Shown here one piece after another: positions 8,742 through 16,244 of a stretch of 64,000 nt of DNA. Source of the stretch: Actinobacteria bacterium IMCC26207 (GTDB lineage: Bacteria; Actinomycetota; Acidimicrobiia; Acidimicrobiales; Microtrichaceae); assembly GCA_001025035.1 (NCBI GenBank), contig LCZK01000009.1:654898-718897 (forward strand). Direction: 5' to 3'. The notes beneath the pieces are model-generated. The model made no database searches, was not told where the DNA came from, and worked only from the letters and a program-made list of their open reading frames with translations. Every line of letters starts with the position of its first letter. The first letter of the stretch is position 1. A program made the position numbers and the translations under genes.

Positions 8742-8791
8742 GGCGATATGGTACTCAACCCAGGCAGGCAGACCGAGCACCCGCTGCCCGG

Positions 8792-11374
8792 CTACGTGGC
8801 CACCGGCCTAGCAGTGGGAACCCTGCTGAGCTGAGTTGACCACCAAGATTCGACCCGCTCAGCAACGGCGTCGAGTTCGCTCTGCTCAAGCCAAGAGCGG
8901 ACCTGATCAAGGCGTGCTGCGATTTCTGGAGCCGTTGCATCTGCCGCAATGCTCATGCTTCCTGGGAACCCCGCTAAGGCCGACAAACCCTCGGCTTTGA
9001 GTCGGTAATACTCTGAGTCAACGACCAGCAATGCCGGCGTGTTGGCCTGCAACGCCCAAAGCGCTAAGTGATACGAGTGCGTGACCACGAATGATGCTCG
9101 CGACAGCAGACCAATGGTCAGCTCAACGGATTGGCCGGTATCGATCACTCTCCAAGGGGCAGCAAGATTCGCAGTCCTAGCAATGCCCGCAAGTAGTTCC
9201 GCTTCTGCTGGCGGATTGTTGTTGACTGCAAGCCCGAGCACACTCAAGTTGGATTCAACCCCAAGTTGGTCCACCGCCGCTGCCAGGTCGCCTAGTTGGG
9301 TGCTACCAACATAGGAAGCCTCGCGAGCATGGAACACCAAGAATTCCCCGTCTGGAACTAGAGCCGACCGAAGCACCTGATCTAGCAGTTGCGAGTCGGC
9401 TTCCGCAGGAGGATTAGCTGTGACTGCAGACCTATCTCTTACTGCAGACGCATCCCTGACTGCAGACGCATCCCTGACTGCAGACGCATCCCTGACTGCA
9501 GACATAGCATCGTCGCCAACTAACTCAACCTTGCCGGGCTGCTGGGACTCGATCAGTTTCGTCGAGCCTGCATCCCGACAGCCGAATGCTTGGGCCTGGC
9601 TAGCCATCAACTGAACAAGCAGGAGTTCCTGTGCGTCGCAGGGTCCGACCCCCTGACCAGATACAACCACCGGAACCCCAGCAGCCGACAAACACAGCGA
9701 GAGTGCGACCCGCGGCCGCAGCAGATTCTGAGCAAAGGCAGAGGCGAGGTTGCCGCCGCCAAGAAAAAATGCGCCTTGGTAACTACCCAAATTCAGCAAT
9801 GGCGGGGTGGCCTGCGCAGCAGAAATCTGTTCGGCAGTTACCTGCCCTTGGCTCAGATCAGCACCTCTGCTGAGTTCCTCTGGGCGCAACCCAGTCCAAG
9901 CCTGGAGTACGGTCCCAATCCAAGCCACGGGTTGTCCGCCCATTTGTGGAAGAGCCCGATCTGAAATCATCTCGATTCGACAGTCTGGGAATGCCCGGCG
10001 AATCCGCTGCACAGCACACGCGCTGATTGCATCATCGCCAATGTTGCCGACCCCACCTGGAGCAACCACCAAGATTCGGGGCCCGCTTGGAGATGGCGCA
10101 ACGGGCTGAGCCGCAGTAGTCAGAGGAACGCCAACTCGGGCTTCGGCGCTAGCAGATGCCCACAGAATACCAGTGGCGGGATGTGCGCCGAACAACAGGA
10201 ACTGCTCAAAATCTGGGTCGTCATACAAGTAGCGGCGGGCGATCCGATTCTCGACACTTTTGTGATCGGCTGCAGTTGTGCTGTGACGCAGCAACGTCTT
10301 GCGGTAGTAGCCCAGCACGGCCGGAACAAACGCCACTGGCTTTCCTTGTCGAAGCGTTCGTAGGAGCAGTTCAAGATCATCGGCAACCCCGGCGAGTTGC
10401 GGGTCGGTTGAGTAACCACCGGCATTCAACACACTCTCAACATCGATGATGGCCATCGAATCGAAGCAGTACCCATTGCGAAGGCTCCACGGAGATGGTG
10501 CATAGGCGAAGGCATCCCACTCGGCCCGAATCCCAGCTTCAGACTCGGTCGAGGCCAAGACATGCCCAAAGGTGATAGCGGCTCGGTGTGTCGCAGCCAC
10601 TTCGTAGACCTGGGCCACACCTGCGGGAGACAACCGATTATCCGCATCAAGAATGACGGCATGAGTGGTAGGGCATGCGGCGAGTAGGGCATTTCGCGCC
10701 CGGGTCAGACTGAGGTTTACCTTGGAGCGAATGACAAGAATCCTGGAATCCTCATTCAGGGATTCAAGCAGCATCGCAGTCTCGTCGTTCGACGCATCGT
10801 CGAAGATCAGGATCTTCCCCGCAAGATGATCTGGTAGTAACTCGAGTGACTGCAGCGCCGAGTCGATTGCCCTTCGCAGCCATGCCCCATGGTTCCAGGT
10901 AATGATCATCACGCTCAGGCCTTCGACTCTGAGTGTTGGTGCGGGTAGCCCTGCAATCAACTCGGCCAGGGCAGCATCCCGACTCGGGGCGAGCGTTGCT
11001 TCAAGGTCTACCCCAGCTGCGTGAATTGCCTGAGAAACCAAGCTGGAAAGTTCGCTGTGTCTTCTCTGAGCTAGCGAGTCAGAACTCACCTGCAAGGAAT
11101 GCAACTGCGCAAGCAATTCGGACTGCTGTTCGATGTGTTGCAAGAGCGGCTGCAACTGCGCCGTTTGGCTCTCTCGCGCCCAGGCAATCTCGGATTCGAT
11201 GCGCTGCAAGCGAGCATGAAGCGACTCGATGAGCGCAGTCGTTTCTCCGGCTGTGGCCAAAAGAGAATGACTCGCTGAATCGAGATGCTGCGAGACCCGG
11301 TCGATGCGTTCAGTGCGCGCAGGGATTCCCCGCAGTCGCGACAGCCAACCTCTCAGACCGCCCTGGCCGCTCAA
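8792..11374 (-). CDS. Fusion of GT2 glycosyltransferase and polysaccharide pyruvyl transferase
   Basis: 860 residues. Residues about 20-110 look coiled-coil. A GT-A type 2 domain follows, with 'VMIITWNHGAWLRRAIDSAL' near 153, 'IFDDASNDET' and the DxD-like 'VILDADNRLSP'. From about 430 a pyruvyl-transferase domain begins: 'ILVVAPGGVGNIGDDAI', later 'GAFFLGGGNLASAF' and 'VSGQGVGPCD'. It would both extend and ketal-modify a surface glycan. A tandem six-residue repeat (VRDASA) lies inside the second domain. The start overlaps the next upstream gene by four bases, so both are one operon. Confidence 0.85.
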   Translation of the reverse strand: MSGQGGLRGWLSRLRGIPARTERIDRVSQHLDSASHSLLATAGETTALIESLHARLQRIESEIAWARESQTAQLQPLLQHIEQQSELLAQLHSLQVSSDSLAQRRHSELSSLVSQAIHAAGVDLEATLAPSRDAALAELIAGLPAPTLRVEGLSVMIITWNHGAWLRRAIDSALQSLELLPDHLAGKILIFDDASNDETAMLLESLNEDSRILVIRSKVNLSLTRARNALLAACPTTHAVILDADNRLSPAGVAQVYEVAATHRAAITFGHVLASTESEAGIRAEWDAFAYAPSPWSLRNGYCFDSMAIIDVESVLNAGGYSTDPQLAGVADDLELLLRTLRQGKPVAFVPAVLGYYRKTLLRHSTTAADHKSVENRIARRYLYDDPDFEQFLLFGAHPATGILWASASAEARVGVPLTTAAQPVAPSPSGPRILVVAPGGVGNIGDDAISACAVQRIRRAFPDCRIEMISDRALPQMGGQPVAWIGTVLQAWTGLRPEELSRGADLSQGQVTAEQISAAQATPPLLNLGSYQGAFFLGGGNLASAFAQNLLRPRVALSLCLSAAGVPVVVSGQGVGPCDAQELLLVQLMASQAQAFGCRDAGSTKLIESQQPGKVELVGDDAMSAVRDASAVRDASAVRDASAVRDRSAVTANPPAEADSQLLDQVLRSALVPDGEFLVFHAREASYVGSTQLGDLAAAVDQLGVESNLSVLGLAVNNNPPAEAELLAGIARTANLAAPWRVIDTGQSVELTIGLLSRASFVVTHSYHLALWALQANTPALLVVDSEYYRLKAEGLSALAGFPGSMSIAADATAPEIAARLDQVRSWLEQSELDAVAERVESWWSTQLSRVPTARPVAT
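9423..9512. repeat. Five tandem 18-bp units inside the pyruvyltransferase domain
   Basis: Three exact units ACTGCAGACGCATCCCTG at 9441-9494 are flanked by one divergent unit on each side (9423 and 9495). In the encoded protein this gives SAVRDASAVRDASAVRD. Units are a multiple of three, so copy number can change without a frameshift. Confidence 0.9.
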
Positions 11375-13050
11375 GACGCTGCGGTCTTCGCTAGATACTC
11401 AGAGGTAACCGGCGGGCCGAGTACAGCGAGTTGAACCGCTGCCCGAAAGATCTGTTGGAGCTCTTCATCAGTCGGAATTCCCTGCTCAATCTGCTGCGTG
11501 CCACGCAGGAGTGGCCAAGCCCAGACGGGAAGCTCAGATCTCACAAGTTTCAGCTGTTCCTCGTGCATCAATTGAATGGGCGCACACCCATGCTCAATTG
11601 CCTCGGTCAAACGAATGCCATCGAGAAACGCGTCCTCGCTGAACCAACAGCGCAATTTGGATGCCCTCAAGAGCCTAGAAACCGCACCCGGTGGAACACC
11701 AGAAATCTCTGCGTCAACAATGAGGACTGCACCCGGTAGCCAGTGATCCGTCAGCTCAGCAGCTAACTCAACTGACCCTGAACCCTTGCGATCAGTCAGA
11801 CACCAGTCAATCGGTCGTTGAACGTCCACACTCAGCGCGCATAACGCATGACGATGTTCGAGCGGCAGCGGGATACTGCGAGCGTTGCTACCCCAACCAA
11901 CTAACTCCTGGGGGCTAACTGAACCCCCGGCCGTAGCAAATCTGGCAGCAGGGTCAAGCCCTGCGAGGCCACGTCGGTCTCCGTTTGCGATCCGGGAGAG
12001 GTAATCCTCCCAGGCCTGTCGAAGGACAACGTGATCCTCGCCAATTGCGTCGACGACTTGCGCCAAGGCCACTGCCGGACTGGGTCCGCCAAGCTGACGA
12101 ATCGCCTCGGGGTTGAACGGTTCATCAAAAGCAGACTCAACAAGGTCAGCCGCGCCAACCAACTCAAAACAAGTCATGGTGTGTAGGCACTTCAGACACC
12201 TTCCGCAGTTCCTGCGTGTATTGCCCTGCCAACACACTTTGAGCGCCACTGCTAGATCTGGTCGAGTTGCGACAACAGCGGCCTTTTGCACACGACCCAT
12301 ATCTGGGTGAACGGCAACTACTTGAGTGGTAGCGGTTGACCACATCGGATCAAGGCGGGCGCTACTGCCATGCGGGCCATCGTGCGCAGCGTCAACAGTC
12401 TGAGAAATGCTGAGTCTGTCCAACATGGGACCCAGAACAAGTGCGGTCCCTAGTAGCACTGCCCCGTGCGTCTCCCCCCACGGAAGAAACCTGTCGGCCT
12501 CGTCCCGGAGATTTGTCCTGAGTCGAATCAACGGCAGACCCACCGAGTCAGCCACTGCTTGCGTGTCGGCCCAAATTTGAGCACCGAGCCGCGGCGAGTG
12601 ATTCGGCTCGAGGCCATCGACACCAATGAGCTGCGTGACTGCTGGCGCAGACCCATCAAGCGCAGCAACTAGCGATGCAGTTGAATCAACGCCGCGGGTA
12701 AAGAGCAGCCCTGACTGCCCATGTTCCCCAGTGGGCACCTCGGCTGTCTCGACAGCTACCTGAATGTTTGGAACAGACCAGCCCCACCACTCGGCAAAGA
12801 GTTCTGCCGCCGAGCGCAGGCCATCAAGCTGTGCTGGCGAAATAGCTTGGTCGATCTGAAGGTCTTCGCCCAGAAATGAGCAGAGCACCGTGGCGAGGGG
12901 TAAAAAAGGAACCACGCTTGGAGCTACAAACCGAACGAACTCCGAGGGCGCACCAATTTGCCAGGACCGCTCTTTGCCAGAAATCACCACACCACAAACG
13001 AGCCGAACCTGATCCTGATCAAGAGAGAGACTTGGCTCAAAGACCCGCAC
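11371..13050 (-). CDS. ATP-pyrophosphatase-like (adenine nucleotide alpha-hydrolase fold) protein in glycan cluster
   Basis: 559 residues. 'LLFTRGVDSTASLVAAL' is a PP-loop (SGGxDS-type) motif near 136-150, and 'NTRRNCGRCLKCLHTM' supplies a CxxCxxC cluster of the kind found in QueC/ThiI-like enzymes. The rest, especially from residue 330 on, does not match a family I know. It overlaps the downstream glycosyltransferase/pyruvyltransferase gene by four bases, so it probably activates or modifies a precursor of the same surface polysaccharide. Asparagine-synthase-like proteins are an alternative reading, but the N-terminal glutaminase is absent. Confidence 0.6.
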   Translation of the reverse strand: MRVFEPSLSLDQDQVRLVCGVVISGKERSWQIGAPSEFVRFVAPSVVPFLPLATVLCSFLGEDLQIDQAISPAQLDGLRSAAELFAEWWGWSVPNIQVAVETAEVPTGEHGQSGLLFTRGVDSTASLVAALDGSAPAVTQLIGVDGLEPNHSPRLGAQIWADTQAVADSVGLPLIRLRTNLRDEADRFLPWGETHGAVLLGTALVLGPMLDRLSISQTVDAAHDGPHGSSARLDPMWSTATTQVVAVHPDMGRVQKAAVVATRPDLAVALKVCWQGNTRRNCGRCLKCLHTMTCFELVGAADLVESAFDEPFNPEAIRQLGGPSPAVALAQVVDAIGEDHVVLRQAWEDYLSRIANGDRRGLAGLDPAARFATAGGSVSPQELVGWGSNARSIPLPLEHRHALCALSVDVQRPIDWCLTDRKGSGSVELAAELTDHWLPGAVLIVDAEISGVPPGAVSRLLRASKLRCWFSEDAFLDGIRLTEAIEHGCAPIQLMHEEQLKLVRSELPVWAWPLLRGTQQIEQGIPTDEELQQIFRAAVQLAVLGPPVTSEYLAKTAAS

Positions 13051-13080
13051 GGTCGAAAGCTAGCAGCGCTCCGTCAACAA

Positions 13081-13455
13081 TCAGTCAGCGATCACCGTGC
13101 GACCGAAGGGCCACAGGGCAAGCACACCAATCTTGAATGACTGAACTGCAAACGGGATTCCGATGATGGTGATGCACAACAGAACCGCTGTCGCCATTGA
13201 GGCAAGAAACAATCCCCATCCAAAAAGTAAGAGCCATATCACGTTGAACACTGTTTCCAGCACGGTTGAACCCTCATCAGTGGCGACCACAGTCCGCCCA
13301 AACGGCCACAAGGAAAAACCCGCCAGCTTGAAGGCCTGAATACCAAATGGAATCCCAACGATGGTGATGCAGCAGACAACCCCTGCAAATGCCCACCCCA
13401 AGGCCAACCAAAACCCAGCAAGAACAAACCACAAGATGTTTCCGATTGTCTTCAC
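13081..13455 (-). CDS. YccF-domain membrane protein
   Basis: 124 residues made of two similar halves, each with a hydrophobic hairpin followed by a conserved tail: 'GIPFGIQAFKLAGFSLWPFGRTVV' in the first and 'GIPFAVQSFKIGVLALWPFGRTVI' in the second. This duplicated 'GIPF....FK.....WPFGR' signature defines the YccF (DUF307) family of inner-membrane proteins of unknown function. About four membrane segments. It stands alone, divergent from the next gene. Confidence 0.9.
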   Translation of the reverse strand: MKTIGNILWFVLAGFWLALGWAFAGVVCCITIVGIPFGIQAFKLAGFSLWPFGRTVVATDEGSTVLETVFNVIWLLLFGWGLFLASMATAVLLCITIIGIPFAVQSFKIGVLALWPFGRTVIAD

Positions 13456-13584
13456 CGCTGGAGGCTAGCCCCAACCATGCGATCTCTGGCTTTGAAAGCC
13501 GCCGAAAGAGAATCCGCCCACCTTCAGGGGGTCTGACACAGGAAGAAAGGGGAACTTCAGAGGCACTCCTGACAGACTGAGCAC

Positions 13585-14274
13585 GTGCCACACCGCCACC
13601 ATCAACACCCCTCGGCGAGAGTTTCGGCTCGTACTTGGTGGATTGCCTCGCTCTTCTCATTGGGTTCGCTCTGCTTTGCGCTTGGCCCCCTACCTCCGGT
13701 GGCTGTCTGGCTTGGCGATCGCAACGACGCGCTTGTCTTTGTATTCGGTGCAATCTGCTTTACTAGCGCTGCATCACTGTCGTTTCTGCAAGTTGTGGGT
13801 GAGGGACAAGGCAGCGGTGTTGCGGGCAGCGGGTCGACCGTTCGACGCTGGCGACAGCCCGAATCCTCTGACTGGTGGGCGGACGGCATTCAGTTGATCG
13901 GCACCCTTGCGTTCAACGTGACCACCGTGATGGCGTTGGCCGTGGGATGGTCGGCTCGGCAGGAGAACGTCAGGGTCTGGGCACCCGACATGATCGGGTC
14001 GGTCTGCTTCTTGCTCTCGAGCTTTGTAGCACTGTCGGCAGCGGCCGCCGCTGGGCGTCAACTCCGCGCAGCCGATACGGGCTGGTGGATTGCTGTGCTG
14101 AATCTTTGCGGGTCGGCAGCCTTTGGTCTTGCAGCCGTCGCAGCGCTGGTACTGCCAGCATCCGGCGGCCTTGCTGCACCACGGATGGACAACCTAGGAA
14201 CCTCCGTCGGCGGCTTCTTCTTCCTTGTGGCCTCGCTACTTCTGGTCACTGAGGCGAAGGAAGCCGGCACCTGA
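13585..14274 (+). CDS. Multi-pass membrane protein, YrhK-like
   Basis: 229 residues with about six hydrophobic helices. 'RTWWIASLFSLGSLCFALG' and later 'DTGWWIAVLNLCGSAAFGLAA' repeat a W-W-I-a-l-f--Gs--F motif, suggesting an internal duplication of the two-helix YrhK-type unit. GTG at 13585 follows the tract CTGAGCAC with a weak ribosome site, so the exact start is uncertain. Function unknown. The gene converges on the SDR gene, with a 30-bp perfect palindrome in the gap. Confidence 0.6.
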   Translation: MPHRHHQHPSARVSARTWWIASLFSLGSLCFALGPLPPVAVWLGDRNDALVFVFGAICFTSAASLSFLQVVGEGQGSGVAGSGSTVRRWRQPESSDWWADGIQLIGTLAFNVTTVMALAVGWSARQENVRVWAPDMIGSVCFLLSSFVALSAAAAAGRQLRAADTGWWIAVLNLCGSAAFGLAAVAALVLPASGGLAAPRMDNLGTSVGGFFFLVASLLLVTEAKEAGT

Positions 14275-14292
14275 CTACTGGCGCTACCCACT

Positions 14293-14350
14293 CTCGTTTC
14301 GTAATGCGCCTGACCCCCTATAGGGGGTCAGGCGCAAGACAGAGCGAGGG
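14293..14350. repeat. Palindromic repeat family, copy A
   Basis: The core at 14306-14335 is a perfect 30-bp palindrome: left arm GCGCCTGACCCCCTA, right arm its exact reverse complement. It is preceded by CTCGTTTCGTAAT and followed by AAGACAGAGCGAGGG. The similarity with copy B runs on to GTTGTCAGCCG (about 14368). It lies between convergent genes and may also terminate transcription. Confidence 0.9.
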
Positions 14351-14411
14351 AATTTGAGTTGTCAGCCGTTGATTAGATCTCATTTCAAATCCAGAGGTCT
14401 TGCCAACTCGC

Positions 14412-15182
14412 CTATTTCGGTGGAAACCGCAGCGCTCCGTCGAGCCGAATGTTCTCGCCGTTGAGGTAATCGTTGCGGAGAATTGACTCGACGAGCAGCG
14501 CGAACTCCTCGGGTCGTCCAAGTCTCTTAGGGTTGACGATGCTGGCAACTAGATCCTGCTTCATTGCTTCTGGGGCCATCTCCATGAGCGGCGTACCCAT
14601 CGTGCCGGGTGCAATGGCACAGACCCGGATTCCTAGAGGAGCCATGTCACGGGCCATCGGCAACGTCATGCCCAGAATCGCAGCTTTGGCCGAGGCGTAG
14701 GCCAGTTGTCCGGTCTGGCCTTCCATACCTGCGATCGACGCAGTGTTCACCACAACTCCTCGCTGGCCATCCTCATTGGGCTCGTTTACAGACATCGCAG
14801 CGGCCACGAGGCGCGTGACGTTAAAAGTGCCCAAGGCATTCATTGTCATGGTGTCGATGAAGCTCTGTTTGTCATGGGGCACTCCCCCACGTCCAACTAA
14901 GCGCCCGGCACCTGCTGCGCCGCCAGCAACATTCACGAGGAACGCCAAGGTGCCCATACTTTGGGCGGCGGTAATCGCTTCGGTCACAGCGGAATCATCG
15001 TTGATGTCTCCGCCGACACCGGCGACACCCGAACCAAGTTCCTCTGCGAGCGCTTCAGCGCGATCCGAAGCCTGATCGAAGACAACGACCGAGACTCCAA
15101 GTTCATGCAGGTGGCGAACAGTTGCCGCTCCCAGTCCTCCGGCGCCGCCGGTAACGATTGCCGACTTACCTTCGAGTTGCAT
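14412..15182 (-). CDS. Short-chain dehydrogenase, 3-hydroxyacyl-CoA dehydrogenase type 2-like
   Basis: 256 residues, standard classical SDR length. The cofactor loop is TGGAGGLGAAT near residue 11, followed by 'VVVFDQAS' with the Asp expected for NAD(H). 'NVAGGAAGAG' replaces the NNAG motif. Ser in 'NTASIAG' and the YASAK segment give the catalytic Ser-Tyr-Lys. The insert around 'GVPHDKQSFIDTMTMNALGTFN' and 'MARDMAPLGIRVCAIAPGTMGTP' matches HSD17B10-type 3-hydroxyacyl-CoA dehydrogenases of fatty acid or branched-chain breakdown. A second SDR lies 42 bases upstream on the same strand. Confidence 0.88.
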   Translation of the reverse strand: MQLEGKSAIVTGGAGGLGAATVRHLHELGVSVVVFDQASDRAEALAEELGSGVAGVGGDINDDSAVTEAITAAQSMGTLAFLVNVAGGAAGAGRLVGRGGVPHDKQSFIDTMTMNALGTFNVTRLVAAAMSVNEPNEDGQRGVVVNTASIAGMEGQTGQLAYASAKAAILGMTLPMARDMAPLGIRVCAIAPGTMGTPLMEMAPEAMKQDLVASIVNPKRLGRPEEFALLVESILRNDYLNGENIRLDGALRFPPK

Positions 15183-15224
15183 AGTGAACTCCTGCTGCGA
15201 ATGCCCTGACCCTGTTCACGGAAC

Positions 15225-16058
15225 TCAACCAAACCGTCCGTACAGGAACTCGGCCACAGGAGTTGCCGGTTCGAATGAATGCGCCAGACCAGAGGCCAGA
15301 TAGCCCGAATCAGAGACAATCGTCTGACCGGTTACTGCTGCTGCGGCCCTGCTACACAAGAACACCAGCACGGCCGCTTGCTCCTCTGGGCTAGACGCTG
15401 AGATGCCGATCTCTTCTCGGTAGTCCGAGCCAAAGTCCAGCCATGTCTCGGCGTTTGCTTGTGCCAGCGGGGTGAGAGTGGGGCCAGGGCAGACAGCGTT
15501 AATTCGGATTCCACGCGCAAGCAGCGGCGCACCTTGAGCTGCGACGTACGCGCACATCGCACGCTTCATCGACAGGTAGTCGGCCTTTCCGTGTTCGACC
15601 ACCCAAGCAACAGAATCATCCCAGTCACTGATTGCTAAGAACTCCAGCAGCGGCTCAAGCTCTGCCTCCCAGCCAAGGCCCGCAGCAGAGGAGATCATCC
15701 CAATAGCACTGCCTCGGGGCAACCACTCGTTCTCCAAAAGACCGTCGATCAGGTAGCGATGCCCGATGAAGTTGATGCGCTCAATCCCCGGCGTGCCATC
15801 GGCTACCCCCGCGCAGGAGAAAACCACGTCGACTGGACTGCCAAGTTCCTCAAGTGCCTCATCGATCGATGAGCGCTCAGACAGGTTGAGACGAATCGAC
15901 TTCCTGTCGGGGTGATCAACCGGCACGATGTCCATGACAGTGACCTTGGCGCCCGCATCAGCGGCAAGGTCGGCCACTGCTGCGCCCATACCGCTAGCAC
16001 CGCCGACTACTAACGCCCGAAGACCGTCATACCTGAATGCATCGAAGGCACTATCCAT
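15225..16058 (-). CDS. Short-chain dehydrogenase, coniferyl-alcohol / 3-alpha-hydroxysteroid dehydrogenase-like
   Basis: 277 residues. N-terminal 'VVGGASGMGAAVADLA' is the dinucleotide-binding loop and 'VTVMDIV' ends strand 2 with an Asp for NAD. The active site reads 'GMISSAAG' (Ser) and 'DYLSMKRAMCAYVA' (Tyr-x3-Lys). The long insert around 'LEFLAISDWDDSVAWVVEHGKAD' is typical of the subfamily that includes coniferyl alcohol dehydrogenase and 3-alpha-HSD. The substrate is likely an aromatic or steroid-like alcohol, but that is inference. It probably forms an operon with the neighbouring SDR. Confidence 0.85.
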   Translation of the reverse strand: MDSAFDAFRYDGLRALVVGGASGMGAAVADLAADAGAKVTVMDIVPVDHPDRKSIRLNLSERSSIDEALEELGSPVDVVFSCAGVADGTPGIERINFIGHRYLIDGLLENEWLPRGSAIGMISSAAGLGWEAELEPLLEFLAISDWDDSVAWVVEHGKADYLSMKRAMCAYVAAQGAPLLARGIRINAVCPGPTLTPLAQANAETWLDFGSDYREEIGISASSPEEQAAVLVFLCSRAAAAVTGQTIVSDSGYLASGLAHSFEPATPVAEFLYGRFG

Positions 16059-16175
16059 GTGATCCCCCTTGATTTGGCGGTTGCTCGAAAGCTGGCAAAC
16101 CCTAGTGGAACCTCATGCTGACAGGCCGTGGAAAGGTGAGTACATCAATTTCCCGCGGGCCAGTTGCCCCACCAA

Positions 16176-16233
16176 CTCGTTTCGTAATGCGCCTGACCTC
16201 CTATAGGGGGTCAGGAGCAAGACAGAGCGAGGA
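16176..16233. repeat. Palindromic repeat family, copy B
   Basis: Near-identical to copy A, core 16189-16218, with mismatches in the arms (CTGACCTCC versus GGGGGTCAGGAGC). Extended similarity to copy A continues to GTTGTCAGCC at 16250, and so contains the stop codon of the hydrolase gene (16245-16247). The repeat was therefore inserted into, or donated, the 3' end of that gene. Confidence 0.88.
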
Positions 16234-16244
16234 GATTTGGGTTG

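Noticed and set aside
9420..9505. 18-bp repeats considered as a CRISPR-like array
   Set aside because: Units are directly adjacent without spacers and encode an in-frame peptide repeat.
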